Both the position numbers and the translations under genes were made by a program. Below, piece after piece: positions 26,346 to 38,965 of a stretch of 64,000 nucleotides of DNA. The stretch lies in NCBI RefSeq assembly GCF_001649575.2, contig NC_051451.1, positions 23,725,858 to 23,789,857 of the forward strand, written 5' to 3'. Positions within the stretch are counted from its first letter, which is position 1. Every line of letters starts with the position of its first letter. This DNA comes from Kryptolebias marmoratus. Taxonomy: Eukaryota; Chordata; Actinopteri; Cyprinodontiformes; Rivulidae. The notes under the pieces were generated by a model that was not told where the DNA came from, ran no database searches, and saw nothing but the letters and a program-made list of their open reading frames with translations.

Positions 26346-29300
26346 TGGTAATGCATGTTTAATGAATTTGTGAATGAAAAATGTTCAGAATTTTATGTGA
26401 CTCTTCTGCAGAGTGGATGTAGTTGAGAAATTCCCCATTTCAACCCAGATGGTTATTCCCTACTCCTCATCACTCTAGTCTGAATAGCTGTGACAATCTG
26501 TTGTGTCACCATAAAGTCCAGAGTCAGAATTTTTTTTTCTCTACTAGGTGTTAAAGAGACAACCAAGGGAATAGATGGTTTGAACATGATAAGTATGTTA
26601 TGTAGTGTTTGTGGCAAAGTCTTCTGTGATATTGATAATGCCATTTCATTGTCTTTCAGCCTTGCAAGTCTGTATCTGTGTGAGTATAGGATGTTGACAG
26701 CTTGTCAGGCCAGCAGTAGGAAGAGTGTGGGCGAAGGCCAGGCAATACACTGAGCTGACTTCACAGTCTGAGAGGCCCACATGCCTTCATTATTCTGTTG
26801 GAATCTATTGAGCATCTGGGACTAAATTATTCATCAACATCGACCTAGTTCCAGGGTGCTAAGTTAGATACTTGGTTGTCATCAGGCATTCTGATAAGAG
26901 CTGCTGCTGCTACTGCTGTATGATAGCTGCCACGGATGAAGAGTGCATGGACGTTAAAGGGTTCTAGCCTCCATTTCATTCTTATAAGCTGTAGTTTTGT
27001 ATAACAGAGCCTGTAGGTGTGATTCTCTCAGTGTAAAAGGTAATCTTTATTCCGTATCTAGCCATGAGCTCTGTCCCACCACCTCCCTCTGCCCTCTCAC
27101 TGGCTCTCTAATGATGTGTTACTGCAAGACTGAAAACTTAGAACAACAAACTCCTTCCAATTAGTCCATTGTGCACACTGTTGCTCTGGTCAGATATGGG
27201 CCCTAACAGGCTGCTATCAGCGTAAATAGGTGCCAGCATGACAAATAATACCACATGTTCTGAGAAGTGACATGCAGAGAATACTGATTCCTCTGCGTTT
27301 AGGGTTGGCAGTTGCTTTTTGCAGACAGGAATTTTTAAACATAAAATTGGTTTAACTGCAGACTTTATGTGATTTTCCAGGAATAATGCTAGATAAAAGA
27401 AGAAAATACAAGGACAAGTACTGCTGGAAATACACAAAAACAAGTACAGTTGGTAACGTTTTGAGACTTTTCTCATAAAACGCCATCCAATGCATATTGG
27501 CTTTAGCTGTATTTTATTGATAAAGGCTGATTATTTTTACAAAGACCAAGCATTCATAGTTAAGATTTAATAATTGGTTGTAAAATTTTAATAACCTTAA
27601 GAATTTAGCACATAACACAACGCATAACACAGTCTATTATAAAAGAATTCATATTTAATTCATGCTAAAATTCAAGCCAGTCTTTGTTCACTCATTAATT
27701 GTAAAACACAGTCTCCCAATTAAACAATATCATTAGAATCAAAAATTGTTTTTAAAACAGTATGGTAGATGATATTTTTGGAATTGTCTCAAGAGGAGAG
27801 ACTACAACTCAGTCCACCTCTGCTTTCTTTGAAGTGTTTTTATATCTAAGGTTTTTTCTAAACCTAATTGATTGTAAGCTGTGTGAGCATGAAGGAAGAG
27901 AGACAAGCGAAAAAATTGGCAGGTTTGCATACAATTAAACCAAACGGCAAGAACAAGCATAAAATTCAGGCTGGTGATGGCACAGCATGTTTAGCATTTT
28001 GGAAAAAAAAAAAATTGATTATACACCAGATCCTGAACAACAAATCATTGTGTAAAACATTATATTTGTGTTTTTGTCCCTGATCAGCAATGTCAAAAAA
28101 AAGAAAACCTAAGAAATATAAGCTTATCCAGGAAATCAAAAAAAGAAGGCTTACAGAAAAAAAAAAGGCAAAAAGAAAACAGCAAGCATCCTCAGTGGAA
28201 TACATTACCTGGACAGCAGAGGCATGCTTCAGATAAACCTTTCAGATGCCTTCAGTGTCCTCCTGACTTTCAGCTTGTCTCCAAAGAGACACGTTCTGTG
28301 CCAGAGAGCATTCATCAAATTAGACCAGAGAGAAAACAATGCGAAAACCCATGGCTCTCCACAGAGACATGTCGACAGGGTATCGCAAAGAAGGTGTCTC
28401 CTGCTCTCGAGCTCCGGGGCAGCAGCACATAGATTTCTCCCTAAAGAGCAACACCCACCCCCCACCCCCACACCTGTGCCTCCATGGGCCAGCATTAAGA
28501 GGGGAAAATATGCATTCAGAGTAGCAGTGTAAAAGCGTAGTGAATTATAGTAGAGACACCTACTCCATATTGTAGCTATCAGGGAGGTGTGCTGGATCCT
28601 GCAAGGCAGTTAGGTATTCGCAGGAAACAGATAAGTGTTTGTAGAGTCGTAGAAAACCTGGTGTTTGGTAGAATGTGACTGCTGACTAAGCCTTAGAGAG
28701 CACATGCAGAGCACGGCTCAGCTTGGACATCTCATTATGGAAGACCATTATCAATCCTCACAGATCGAAAACCAGCATGACAGTACTAAGGAAAGCACCA
28801 GGGCACGTTTGGCTGAGTCAGGCTGGAATTTCCTGGTCTGCATCTTTTTTGATGGTTCAATCAGTGGATGAGGCAAGATCAATCAATACGTTTCTATAAC
28901 ATTTATTATTATTAGTTTATATATGTCGTTATATGTTCTAAAACTGAAGAATTTAAAAATACAGTATTTGGACAGCATCAACAATTCTATTCTCTTTCTG
29001 TGAACACCGCAAGAAGGTTTCATTCCATAGCATTTCTTTTTCTTCCACTTTTTCCAAATGTCTCCCCAGGTTTCCTCAGAGGAGTGAGCTCTCTGCTGCT
29101 CTGCAGAGGCAGATAAATGAGCTGTGCTGTAGGTTCACCAAGGCTTCAGCACTTTACAGCTAGATTAATGATGCTTTGCAAACCCTGAGTCTTTGCTTTT
29201 AGCATTTCAGAAGTACCGTCATAAAATGAACTACAGGTACATCTTGTTTATAAGCTTATCTATTGGGGCATCTTTCCTGTGGGCATGATGAAGCTCACAT

Positions 29301-29750
29301 CAATAAACTCAACACTCTCTGTGTAGTATTTCTAGAAAACCTGAAAAACTAGAAATAATTTTATGGCTTTAAGTTAAAATTCTGGCTCTGTCAAAATGAT
29401 CATATTAATACATTGTTTTATTTAAGATATCACTTAGAAAAAAGGATATTCCAAAATTACTGTCTCATGTTCTGGCATCTCAGCCCAAGCTACCTGTCAG
29501 ATTTCATCACTGTGGCTAAATTGCATGGTAAGCCCCACACACTGAAGCCCGCATTGAATTGTCACGGGTGAAAAAGAAGCCAAGCGTTGGAGGAGGACGC
29601 CATGAATTGGTAATGTTATTGGATTTCAGCCAGGTCGTGGCCGCATGAAATGTTGACCCACACACTAATCCTGGATGGCAGATGGATCCCCAGTAACACG
29701 TGCCTCCATTTGAGTGTTTTATTAGAGGCTTACACTTTATACACAATACA

Positions 29751-29754
29751 TTTA

Positions 29755-29831
<77 letters not shown>
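29751..29831. repeat. Long (ATT)n microsatellite
   Basis: About 80 bp of near-perfect TTA/ATT trinucleotides. It creates a false reading frame of repeated isoleucine and is likely length-polymorphic. Confidence 0.95.
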
Positions 29832-29914
29832 CAGAAGATGTAAATGAACATCAATTTTAAGGTTTGATAGATGCATTATAGGTCAATATATTTTCAGTTT
29901 TACATTTTTATCAT

Positions 29915-30640
29915 CACTGCCGAAAGACAGGCAATAATGTAATTACCTATGTGTTTATGTACCATGTTAACAAAATATCCCATAAACCAATGGACAGAAT
30001 TTAATGAAAGTCCTCAAAAGTAATCATTGAATGCACATCTACAACTGATGAACCTTTGGAGTCAACCAAATTCAAGATGGCAGCCACAGTTATTCAACCT
30101 TGGCAAACACAAAATAGCTATTGTGCAGTCAGTTTTACAGTTGTTGAGCTAAAATTTGGTGTGGTAGTAGCTTATACTCAGACCCCAAGATCTTTGTTTT
30201 AAACTTTGGCATTAACTGTTAGAGTCAGTCCAGTCTGTCTGTTAGCAAAGTATTTCATTAAACACTGAACATGTTTTGTTGTTGTTGAAAAATTTAAAAA
30301 TATATATTTTTATGATAATAGTTTCAAGTTTAAAACAGAATAATTTTTGGAGTTAACTCAATTCAAGATGGCCACTACAGCTAACTGGCTTTAAAAACAA
30401 ATGGAATTGCTAAATTGGAATATATTAGAGGAAATGAGCTAAAATTTAGTGTGGTTGAAGCTGGGAGTCATTTACAACAAATACTCCAAGTGCTTATACA
30501 TTGCGTGAGATCTTACTATATTGCTAGCATAACATTATTTTCAAGACTTGACAAAAAGTTTATCTTCCTTTAAAACTGTGGCATGAAAGAGGGTAAGGAG
30601 ATATGCATTTCTTCAAGGATTGCCAGGACTTTAATTATTT
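29915..30640 (+). repeat. CAAGATGGC-type dispersed repeat, most complete copy
   Basis: This copy seems to run from a head with CACTGCCGAAAGACAGGC to a tail with GATATGCATTTCTTCAAGG. It has two internal units whose CAAGATGG cores lie at 30073 and 30364, a period of 291 bp. Conserved blocks include AATATCCCATAAACC, TTTGGAGTCAACC, GAGCTAAAATTTGGTGTGG and TTAAACTTTGGCATTAACTG. The tail palindrome at 30605-30623 is decayed compared with 26308-26326. No protein is encoded, so this looks like a non-autonomous family. Confidence 0.7.
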
Positions 30641-32512
30641 CTAAAAATCTTTTCCACTTTCTACACATGGAGAAAAAAAGATCAAAGTTTCAGTTGTAAG
30701 CTAGAATGACTGACAATACATTTTATTATGAAATCAGAGATTCCCTTGTAGGAGACAAACAAATATTCATATTATTAGATTTCCCTTTGATAATGAAATT
30801 TAAGGCCTCATGATGTAGTTTTCTAACCTGTAGGAAGAGACTGAAGCATAAGAACATCTGTGCTTAGGTTATCCCATGGGAAGTTATCCTACATCTAGTA
30901 CACCCACATCACTTTGCTTCCTCTTCGCCACCTCTACAATAAATCTGGAGGACAGAGTTAAAAGAAGAGAGCAGAAGAGGGAGATGTGAGAAAGAGAGTG
31001 GGTAAGGAGGGACAACTAGGGAGGCAGTATTGATTCCCTGATTCCCGTACCTCTGCCAGTGAGTGTAGTGTGTCAAGATCTCATGCCAGGAAAAACAAAT
31101 CACAAGGCAGAAGTGATGGATGTGGCACTTCGGGATCCGGCGGTTTTGCCATCTGGGCGGCCAATGCTGTATATCAGCCTCATGCACAGCAAATTAAATT
31201 TACATTTGGATGGCTTCCCCAGGCCTCACGCTCCACAGATGCACAAAAAAGCCCCTCCTAACACAACACCCTTAATGGGTTTGATCTATCATTTCCAGGT
31301 CTATTATGTAAAGATTATTTTGGACCATGTACAGAAAGTCAAAATTATGTTACAGTCACAATAAAATCTCATTATGAGCAGCCAAATGGATGTTCAGCAA
31401 AATGACATCACCTTTCATTACTATAAGCTGAGTCAATTCTAATCCAACTACCAAATAATTTGATGCACTTTTAAACATTAGCGACATAAGAGCACAAATT
31501 TAATAAAAGCTTATGTCCATTTTTGTTTTAGGAACCTCGGTTTCACATCTTTTTTTTATTTTGTAGCTGTCACATATGCAACCTTTATTCAAAAAATATT
31601 ACCAAACTTGGTTTTAAATATTAAAATGTTTTGTGCAACAATAATAAAGCGCACATACGAGGCAAGCAGCAGCTTATTTTGTTTAACAGCAAAAATGTTT
31701 AAACCAAAAATCTAACCCAGCCCTGAAGAGGCTGCCATGCTTAAATGAAATGACCTTTAATGCAGAGCTGATCAAATGGCCTGAGGCAAGACTATAAAAG
31801 AACATTGCAGTATAATGTTTTACAGTGTACTTTTTTTCTAGTGTGCTGTTTGCCCTTTCCTTTTTTTTCCAAGACGGTAAAATAGATTGTGTTTGGCAGG
31901 TGAGGAAGTGCCCTGAAAGCAGTCTAATATGGATTTGGTATAAGAGTAGATGTGGCAGCAGAATAAAGATTTTGCTTTATTTTGTATGCTTATTCTGTAA
32001 AAGACATACTGATTTACATTGAAAGAAAGAAGAAAAATATTGATTTAAACCTTTGCTGCTTCGTCCTTTTGTTCTCCAGTTTTTATTTCTTTAAGCTTTC
32101 ATGGCCCGTTGTCCTCTAAATGTCAGAGGTGTTTTTTGATGGCTCTTAACAATCCCTTGAAGGGCTTTGCAAAGCCACAGACTGAAACACAAATTGAGCA
32201 TGTGAGTTGACAATTGTGCTGTGAACCCGAGCCTCCCCTGTTCCTCAATAATCTGATCTCATTTCTGCAAGGATGTTGTTGCCTGGAAAGCAATGTAGCA
32301 GCTGCTGCTGTGCCAGGCATTGAGTGTTCGTGTTGACAGATGGATCCAGGAGCCAAATAGTGTAGCTGTCTGGATTCACATGCCATCTGCACCACTCTCC
32401 TTAACCTAACCCTCTAGAAATGGTAGTTCTGAGTGGGAATCTTCTTACCTCATTGATGCACCTAAAGTATTTCTTGCTCTCACCTCTCCACTGTGTGCCT
32501 CTCTCTTTTCAG

Positions 32513-32603
32513 ACTACTGAGGACTCGCCGGTGGCTTCGGCTGAGTGTCCAAGCGATGATGAGGACATTGATCCCTGTGGTGAGCCGAGCTCAGGTGGGT
32601 TAG
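32513..32603 (+). CDS. nrxn1: Neurexin-1 exon: acidic / Ser-Gly segment with alternative donors
   Basis: The exon starts in phase 0 after CTCTCTTTTCAG and encodes [18 protein letters not shown] followed by [12 protein letters not shown] plus one base of a split Ala codon. The acidic run and SSGG match the neurexin-1 segment in which a Ser is modified by heparan sulfate, which strengthens neuroligin and LRRTM binding. Three possible donors all leave phase 1 and all give Ala-Asn-Pro-Thr on joining 44854: after 32579 (GTGAGC), after 32594 (GTGGGT) and after 32603 (GTTAGT). I list the longest form because it matches the common mammalian sequence ...SSGGLANPT. The shorter forms would end ...DPC or ...EPSS before ANPT. 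There is an extra Gly after DPC relative to mammals, and this added codon creates the first donor. Reading through the last donor gives Gly then TAG. Confidence 0.93.
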
Positions 32604-33218
32604 GTTAGTCATCTCTTTTTTTATTCTACTTCTCTTCTGGTGTGTCAGTGTGTCTTTGTGTGTCATAGTCCACCCCCACCAAGACACTACAGACTAACTC
32701 ACAGTGTCCAAATGAGCAGATTAGAGCTGTAGTGAAACCTTAATCACTTCACAGAGCTGCATTTTTTATCTGGCTTCCACTCACTACTTGATATAAAACA
32801 TTTATTCAGTCTGAGGAGCTGTCTTTTTACCTCTTCTGAGTGGATTTTATGTCATAATAAACAGGACTGCAAAAGAAATAAAAAGTAATGTATTAAAATA
32901 TGTTTTTATTATGATTGTGAAGACAATATTGTATTTCAATTCAAACATTTTTATTTGGAATCATAGCTGTGGGAATATGTTTCAGTTGGGGGTCCTGTGA
33001 GCATTTAAGAAATTTTACAGACATAAACACCCGTAGGAAGAATATCATAATACCAGATATATGAGGTGAAATGCATGTTGTCCTGTCTGAATATGGACAT
33101 GTATATTTTGGACAGACAGTATCTATAAAACTTTTATGAAAACCTAATGATAATCTGACCACTTTTTGTGGGTTTTAAATAGTTGTAAAATTTTGCACAC
33201 AAGAATACAATACTAGTG

Positions 33219-33632
33219 CAGTATTGACAACTCCGCAATAAAGAAAGTAGCTATTGGTTGTCCTAAAAGTAGCTAGATGATGTCATTGTTTAATTTGCAT
33301 AATTTGCTAGAGTAGAATAATGTCATGGGACAGGCAAAAAGTGAGTAAAAAGCAACCTAAATACATTACAAAGTACAAATGAACTTTCTTATTTTGATTT
33401 TTGTGTTATTTAATGTCACAATTCCAACCCTTTTATTTTATCCTGTGAGTTCTTTGAGACAGGGAAGGGGCCATTAGCAGCATCCACTGCTTTCATCTCA
33501 GTCTTTATAAGTTTTCATTAACACCAGAAAAACTTGTTCGATTTGTTGCTATAGTCACTTTTTTGAAAAATTGTCACTAGAGTGTGAAAACTCACTAAGT
33601 ATAGTGACAAAGTTGCTACGTTGGCAGTACTG
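33219..33632. mobile_element. hAT-like MITE (414 bp) with terminal inverted repeats
   Basis: The left end reads CAGTATTGACAACTCCGCAA. The reverse complement of the right end reads CAGTACTGCCAACGTAGCAA, so the termini are inverted repeats of about 20 bp with 5 mismatches. They begin with CAG, as is common in hAT elements. The flanks TACTAGTG (33211-33218) and TACCATTG (33633-33640) form an imperfect 8-bp target-site duplication (6 of 8), the size expected for hAT. There is no transposase, so it is non-autonomous, and the decay suggests an old insertion. Confidence 0.75.
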
Positions 33633-36600
33633 TACCATTGTTGGTTTATATATCAGATAGACAAAAATCACGAATATCAAAAATAAATTTGGAAATTAAA
33701 CATAAGCTGCCCTAATAAAAACTATATTATCATATTAATTCTAATTACACATTAATTATTTAACTATGTATAACTATGAAATAAGAACATATGAGAAATA
33801 CCAAGCAGCATAAATATACATCTTTATTTTCTTGACTAAAATTAACGTATGTATAAAGCTTTTAACTGTAAATCTTATTGGGAAAAATGAAAGAAAACAT
33901 ACTTACCTACATATTTACAAAAGCTGTTTTTTTTATACAGAAAGTGTGTATCCAACATTATTTAGTTTATGAAGTATTTACCAGACAAGCAGCTACTTTC
34001 TATGAAGATAGCATACTAAAGAGTCTCATGTTATTTGCTGTCTATTATGTGACTTAATTCATTTATAACCCTGATAAGCTATAATTCTATTTTCCATCAC
34101 ATCTATCAAGCTTTAATTTAGCCAACACTAGTATTTTTGTTGTTTTCAAACAAGATTTTCTGACAGTTGCATGCATAAGTAAAACTTCCTGCTGCTTGAT
34201 GTGTTTTGCATGCATTTAAACAGCTGCTGTAAACATTTTATTTATTTATTTTTTGTTGATTTTATTCTACACCTTTAGTAAACATCTACAGCAACTAAAT
34301 GCATTTCCTAATGAGCATACGGGGAAATTCTCATAAAGAACCCCCCCCAACAGTGGTAATTATAAAACGTATGTGATTTCAAAACATAGACAATAAAGGC
34401 AAACCAAGAGAGGCCTACGAGAGGAGACTTTTACAGATGTGAACAGATTCCCCACTGTTGGTAATTAAATTCTATCAGGCAGAGTAAGACCACCCTGTTG
34501 TTTTTCTTGCACTGTTTTTCACTGAGGCTGCAAGCAACTTCCCAAAGAGATTATGACTGAGCACATGTCAGGTTTTTCCCTTCAAAAAACAAACAAGCAT
34601 ATTTGGTCTATGGATCAGTGTGCTCAAATGCCCAGATGAATTCCAAATTTTAAAAAGGCACTTATTGCTTCCCCCAAAGTGTTTAAAATATAGCTTTTCA
34701 GCTTCACTCAGAAAAAGAGTGATTGTGATTGTAAATCTGTTTCCTGCAAATCTTCCAAAACTTTTAATCTCTTTCTCTTGCCACACATGGAGGGCAATTA
34801 AGTCTAACCCCAGTGTCTGTCTATGAAAAAGGGGATTTTCAAATGCATTCTGAAGTGATGAGAAGCACAAAGAACAATTAAGTCCAAACTCAAGGCGCCC
34901 CACTCCTTTTAAATGTGCTATTGATCAGTATGTGGTCATAAAACCTCCGTTAAATTAATGTCTGCCCCACAGCAAAGACTATCTGCTGTCTAGTCTGTCT
35001 CTCTTCCTGCTCTTCTGGTCTTCCTCTTGCAGGAGTATCAACTATTTTTCTTTAATTATAACCTTTAATATTAGTGTGATACAGGCAGCCTCACAATAGG
35101 TTCTTCAAATCTTCATCTGATACCTCTGGCAAATACACAGAAGGGCTGTGTACCAATTCACACAAGCATCTTGGATGATCTTTTTCTTTTTTTTCTTCTT
35201 TTTTTTTACAAGGGCATCTGCCAAAACATCAGTTGCAAACTATGTGATGCTTTTGGGATGCATTCTCCCACTGCAGAGTATTTTTCTCCTTCTAAGAAGG
35301 GATTTGACACCAGAGCTGTGGCCTCCCCAGGTGGCAGCTGTCTAACACTGTATCCTGATTAATATCTACATTCAGGAAGATTCACATGCTCTGACAAACA
35401 CTCACCTCATCTCAGATTGAATGGATACAGTGTTGCTGATAAAGTATTACTTACTCGAATTACTGTTTGACAAGGTTCTTTTAATGGCACTAACATTGTC
35501 TGTGTGTTTTTACGCTACGCTTTGATGGCCTTTGATGTTTGGTAACTCTAAGCTTTCCATGACTGTCAGCCTTTGCGCTCTTCCTTCACAGCCTATAGAT
35601 ACATTACAATAATGTTGATGCATAAGTGATCCCAAGAGATGAGCTCTGAAACAGTCTATTATGTGAGCTACCTGTGGTCCAAGGTCAGTTCTAGAACATC
35701 CTGGATCTTACTGGAGTCTTGTCCCCCAGCAGTCGCTATCAGCCATTGAAAGACATGAATTGGGTAAACTTACTCATTGCCAAGCTTTATTATCCTTACT
35801 TCCGGAAAGCATGGAGGAGCAGAGCTTATCACCCGACAGGACTCAGATTAGATCACACTGCACCAAATTGAATCCTCCCCACTGGTTGAGGAAACCACGG
35901 AGGAATACACAGGCTCATGATGCTGCGACACATCTGATTTGTAACAGGAGGAGGGTTCAAGATTGTGCATATTCTCAGCAGCCAGGCTGTGACAGCTGAA
36001 TAACATTAGGCCCATGATTACAGGCGATCCTATCTTTGGGATGTTTGTTGTGAAAAGTTGTTAGCCAGAGTGAAGTGAAGTGTCCTAAAGGCTTTAACAC
36101 ACCTCACCTTTTCAGAAGTATAACAGAATATATGTAAAAAATCTACATAATGTATTCACTTCTAATTAAAATGTTTCAGTTTTACAAATACTGAAAAAAT
36201 AGGCATTTAGGTTAAACAAGTTCCAGATATTTCTGCAAGAAAACGACTGTTTATTTAAGGGCCAATATGAAGTGTTGGCCAATCACACGGACAAAATATA
36301 AATGTAGGCTTGGACTAGTCTGGCAAGATCTTGGCTGGCACTGATTTTCCAGCACTAACCTCAGTTTTCATGGGGAAAGTTAATGGAAGGGGTTGTTGCT
36401 GAGCTGCATGGGGTCAGATGGAACGGATGGCTCTTACCTACCTGCTTCATTTCATTGGCCTCATGCGGGCCTTTGATGGGGGAGGGGCAGCTGCTGCACA
36501 GTGATCCATATCCAAGGTTACATGGTTATATCCTACAGCTGCCTTTGTTCCACATAATTTGTTGTTGTTGTTTTTTTTTCTATACTGAGCCAATTTCCCA

Positions 36601-38689
36601 TAATAACTCACATTCTAGACAACAAATTTGATTGCTTCTTACACTTTTTGCTCAATAATAATTGCTTGGAATAGGAAGTTTGATGTAATCATTCTTTCAC
36701 GCAAAACTTGTCAGCTCTGAGCATCCAAATGTATTACGATACCATATAATTTTGTTCACCTGTAATTTTCTTTGATTATCTTTGAATTCTGTCAGGACAA
36801 TAATTGGACACTGTAGCAAATATGTTTATTTTCTTTCTAAGAGATAGTCAGTTGAGAAAATGGATCCTGTCTGCACGGCAAGTGTGAAAACACTACAATC
36901 ACCCACTTAGCAAAGCTTAGCATGAAGACTAAGGACAGATGGATAATGCTTGTTATTTCCTTTTGTGATAAAAATCTGTTTAGCAGAACCACTTAAAATC
37001 ACTAATTAACACATGTATCATGTTTGTTTAGTCTGCACTAAGACCTAGATATAGACATAACAATTGCCTCTTAGCTTCTGTTGCTAAGGTGTGTCGCAAA
37101 AAAGACATTGTCATCAATGATAATATAAAAACAAGATGTATTAATATCAAGTTAATAAAACACGTGGAGATAATGTGACCAAATATGATCAAATCTTATT
37201 GGCAAGTGTGAGTTTGCATGCTGTTGCTAGCCCCACTGAGGGGAGCAGCTGAAAGAAAAACAACATTGTCTTTAATTATGCAATATGCAGACGTGATTTG
37301 TATGAAAGCAATATCCTCTCAGACATAAAATGCAGTAGCCTCTATGGAAGCTTAAGTGTACACACTTGTCTGCATTTTGCAAAAAAAAACAACAAAAAAA
37401 AACCTTCAGTTTTTCATTCTCAGCTGCAATAGCCCTTCACTGTTTATTGCCCAAAGGCAGGTTAAGGTTAATCATCTCTCGTTTCCTCCTCTCGCCCTGC
37501 TTTCTCATCACATTCTTTCCTCAAGCATTCTGCTGTGACATTAGCAGCTGCTTATGTGTTTGACATTTGTTTTAATAGATTTAATTTATGGGTGTGGAAA
37601 CAATACATAGAGTAAACCAATAAATCAAACGGCAAATGAATACTCTCTTTAACCCAGTGGCAATGAATGGAGTGCACCCAGGCAGGAATAAAAGAAATAG
37701 GGTAAATTATTGTTTTAAAAGTAGCTGTGAGATTAATGAAACATTAAAGCAGTGTACTGGCTTAAGAGGTCACTGCCCACATTTAATAGGTTATTCAATC
37801 TTACCCAGCTGGAAGCCTGTGTGTTTTTTTCTTTCTTCTTTTGCTGAAACAGTGACATATTCCATGCATGCCAGCAAACTGCTTATTTGACCACAGCTGG
37901 CAGAGATGGTTTAACTAATGCAAGGCCCTTTTGAAAATTGAATGCCCACTCAATACGATCACATCTCGCAGCCATCACACAACTGTGATGACCTTGAAGT
38001 ATCCTATACTCTCTTCTGCAAAACATATTCATCCTGACAATCAAATAGAATTTTGCCAGTGTTTTTTTTGTTTTTCGTGCACTTTTTCACTGAAGATTAG
38101 GCCAACCGAGTCTTATTTCTACATTCTATTTTAAAAGGAGTGTGTTCTGAGAGAAAACAGGATTTTACACTTGCTGTCAGTCTTCCTCTTTTCTGATCCT
38201 GCCATATTTATATTTTCAATTATTCTTATTTTTCTACCTCACATCCTGTCGGTGTGGTGACATTGATGCTAACACAAAGTGTCTCTTCATAAGTTTAAGT
38301 AGGGCATGAAAGACTTTGCTCAACCAAAAAAAAACAGATAAAAAGCCCAATCAAAGGTCTGTTTTTGTAGCATTATAAGTAACTAAAGGCCTGGAAATAG
38401 TTCACAGATATGAAATCAGTTATATGATTTTTTTTTTAATTGTCTAAAATACTGAGAAAAAGTTTATTATTTTGTACTGAAATAGCTCTTAAGCCTAAAC
38501 ATTACTTTAAAGGTACAATATTTAAAAGTAAATTTATGACTTAGAAGCCCTAACTATATTTTAATATTATTCCCAAAAAAGATTAAAACATCACAACTTC
38601 ATTTTCATTTTAAGATATCTTAAAGTAAAGTTTCGACTTTTTGAAATTGGTTACTGTTGAAAGTTTATTGACAATAAATATCTTGTCTA

Positions 38690-38965
38690 TTGTAGACATG
38701 TCCTTGAAAGACCTCAGTTTGGAGAAAAGGAGCTTAACTCTCATCGAACTAATGTATTAACAACTAGTGTGAGAGGGGCTAAAAACAAAGTATATTACTG
38801 CCTCCCAAACCATTTCCATTCTCAAAAATGCCACACTAGTTCATGCGAACACAACTTCATAACATTAAAAAAAAAATTAATAGCAAAGCAGCAGTCTGTA
38901 GTTGAAGACATTTTGCTTCCCCTCCGGGAACCTTTGTCAATTCAGAACTGGAGAGTGTGGAGTTT
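38690..38965 (+). repeat. Old teleost repeat fragments
   Basis: The block GACATGTCCTTGAAAGACC then TCAGTTTGGAGAAAAGG resembles AACATCTCTTTGAAAAACC then TCAGTTTATAGAAACAG near 3940-3975. A second block near 38900-38960 (GTTGAAGACATTTTGCTTCC then CTTTGTCAATTCAGAACTGG) has the look of a common fish retroelement tail. Both are degraded, and the family names are uncertain. Confidence 0.4.

Larger units (their letters stand above)
11874..32512 (+). other. nrxn1: Large nrxn1 intron (20.6 kb) with repeat relics
   Basis: No additional exon can be supported. If a short neurexin-1 gamma form exists in this species, its first exon could lie in this intron, but I found no ATG-plus-signal-peptide reading frame with a convincing donor. 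The intron contains a fold-back element (18076-18508), a SINE-like head (19980-20095), another teleost repeat (20680-20835), two sets of a CAAGATGGC-type repeat (25750-26345 and 29915-30640) and a long ATT microsatellite (29751-29831). The rest is AT-rich sequence in which I see only short chance reading frames. Confidence 0.7.

Noticed and set aside
28224..28532. 102-codon frame in the large intron
   Set aside because: No homology recognised, low-complexity Pro/Thr end from a C-rich tract and an equally long antisense frame. Likely chance.
29751..29831. Regular repeat considered as a CRISPR-like array
   Set aside because: It is a simple trinucleotide microsatellite without spacers, in a vertebrate genome.
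29650..29847. Frame with a long isoleucine run
   Set aside because: It is produced by the (ATT)n microsatellite.
31825..32022. A 65-codon frame with a hydrophobic start (MYFFSSVLFALSFFF) shortly before the 32.5 kb exon, considered as a gamma-neurexin first exon
   Set aside because: Its first codon is GTG, not ATG, and the in-frame ATG-like start just before is followed by a stop. The GTGAGG within it is not supported as a donor by anything else.
35760..35999. 79-codon ATG-like frame with a basic, charged composition
   Set aside because: No known domain, no flanking splice signals and no support beyond length.
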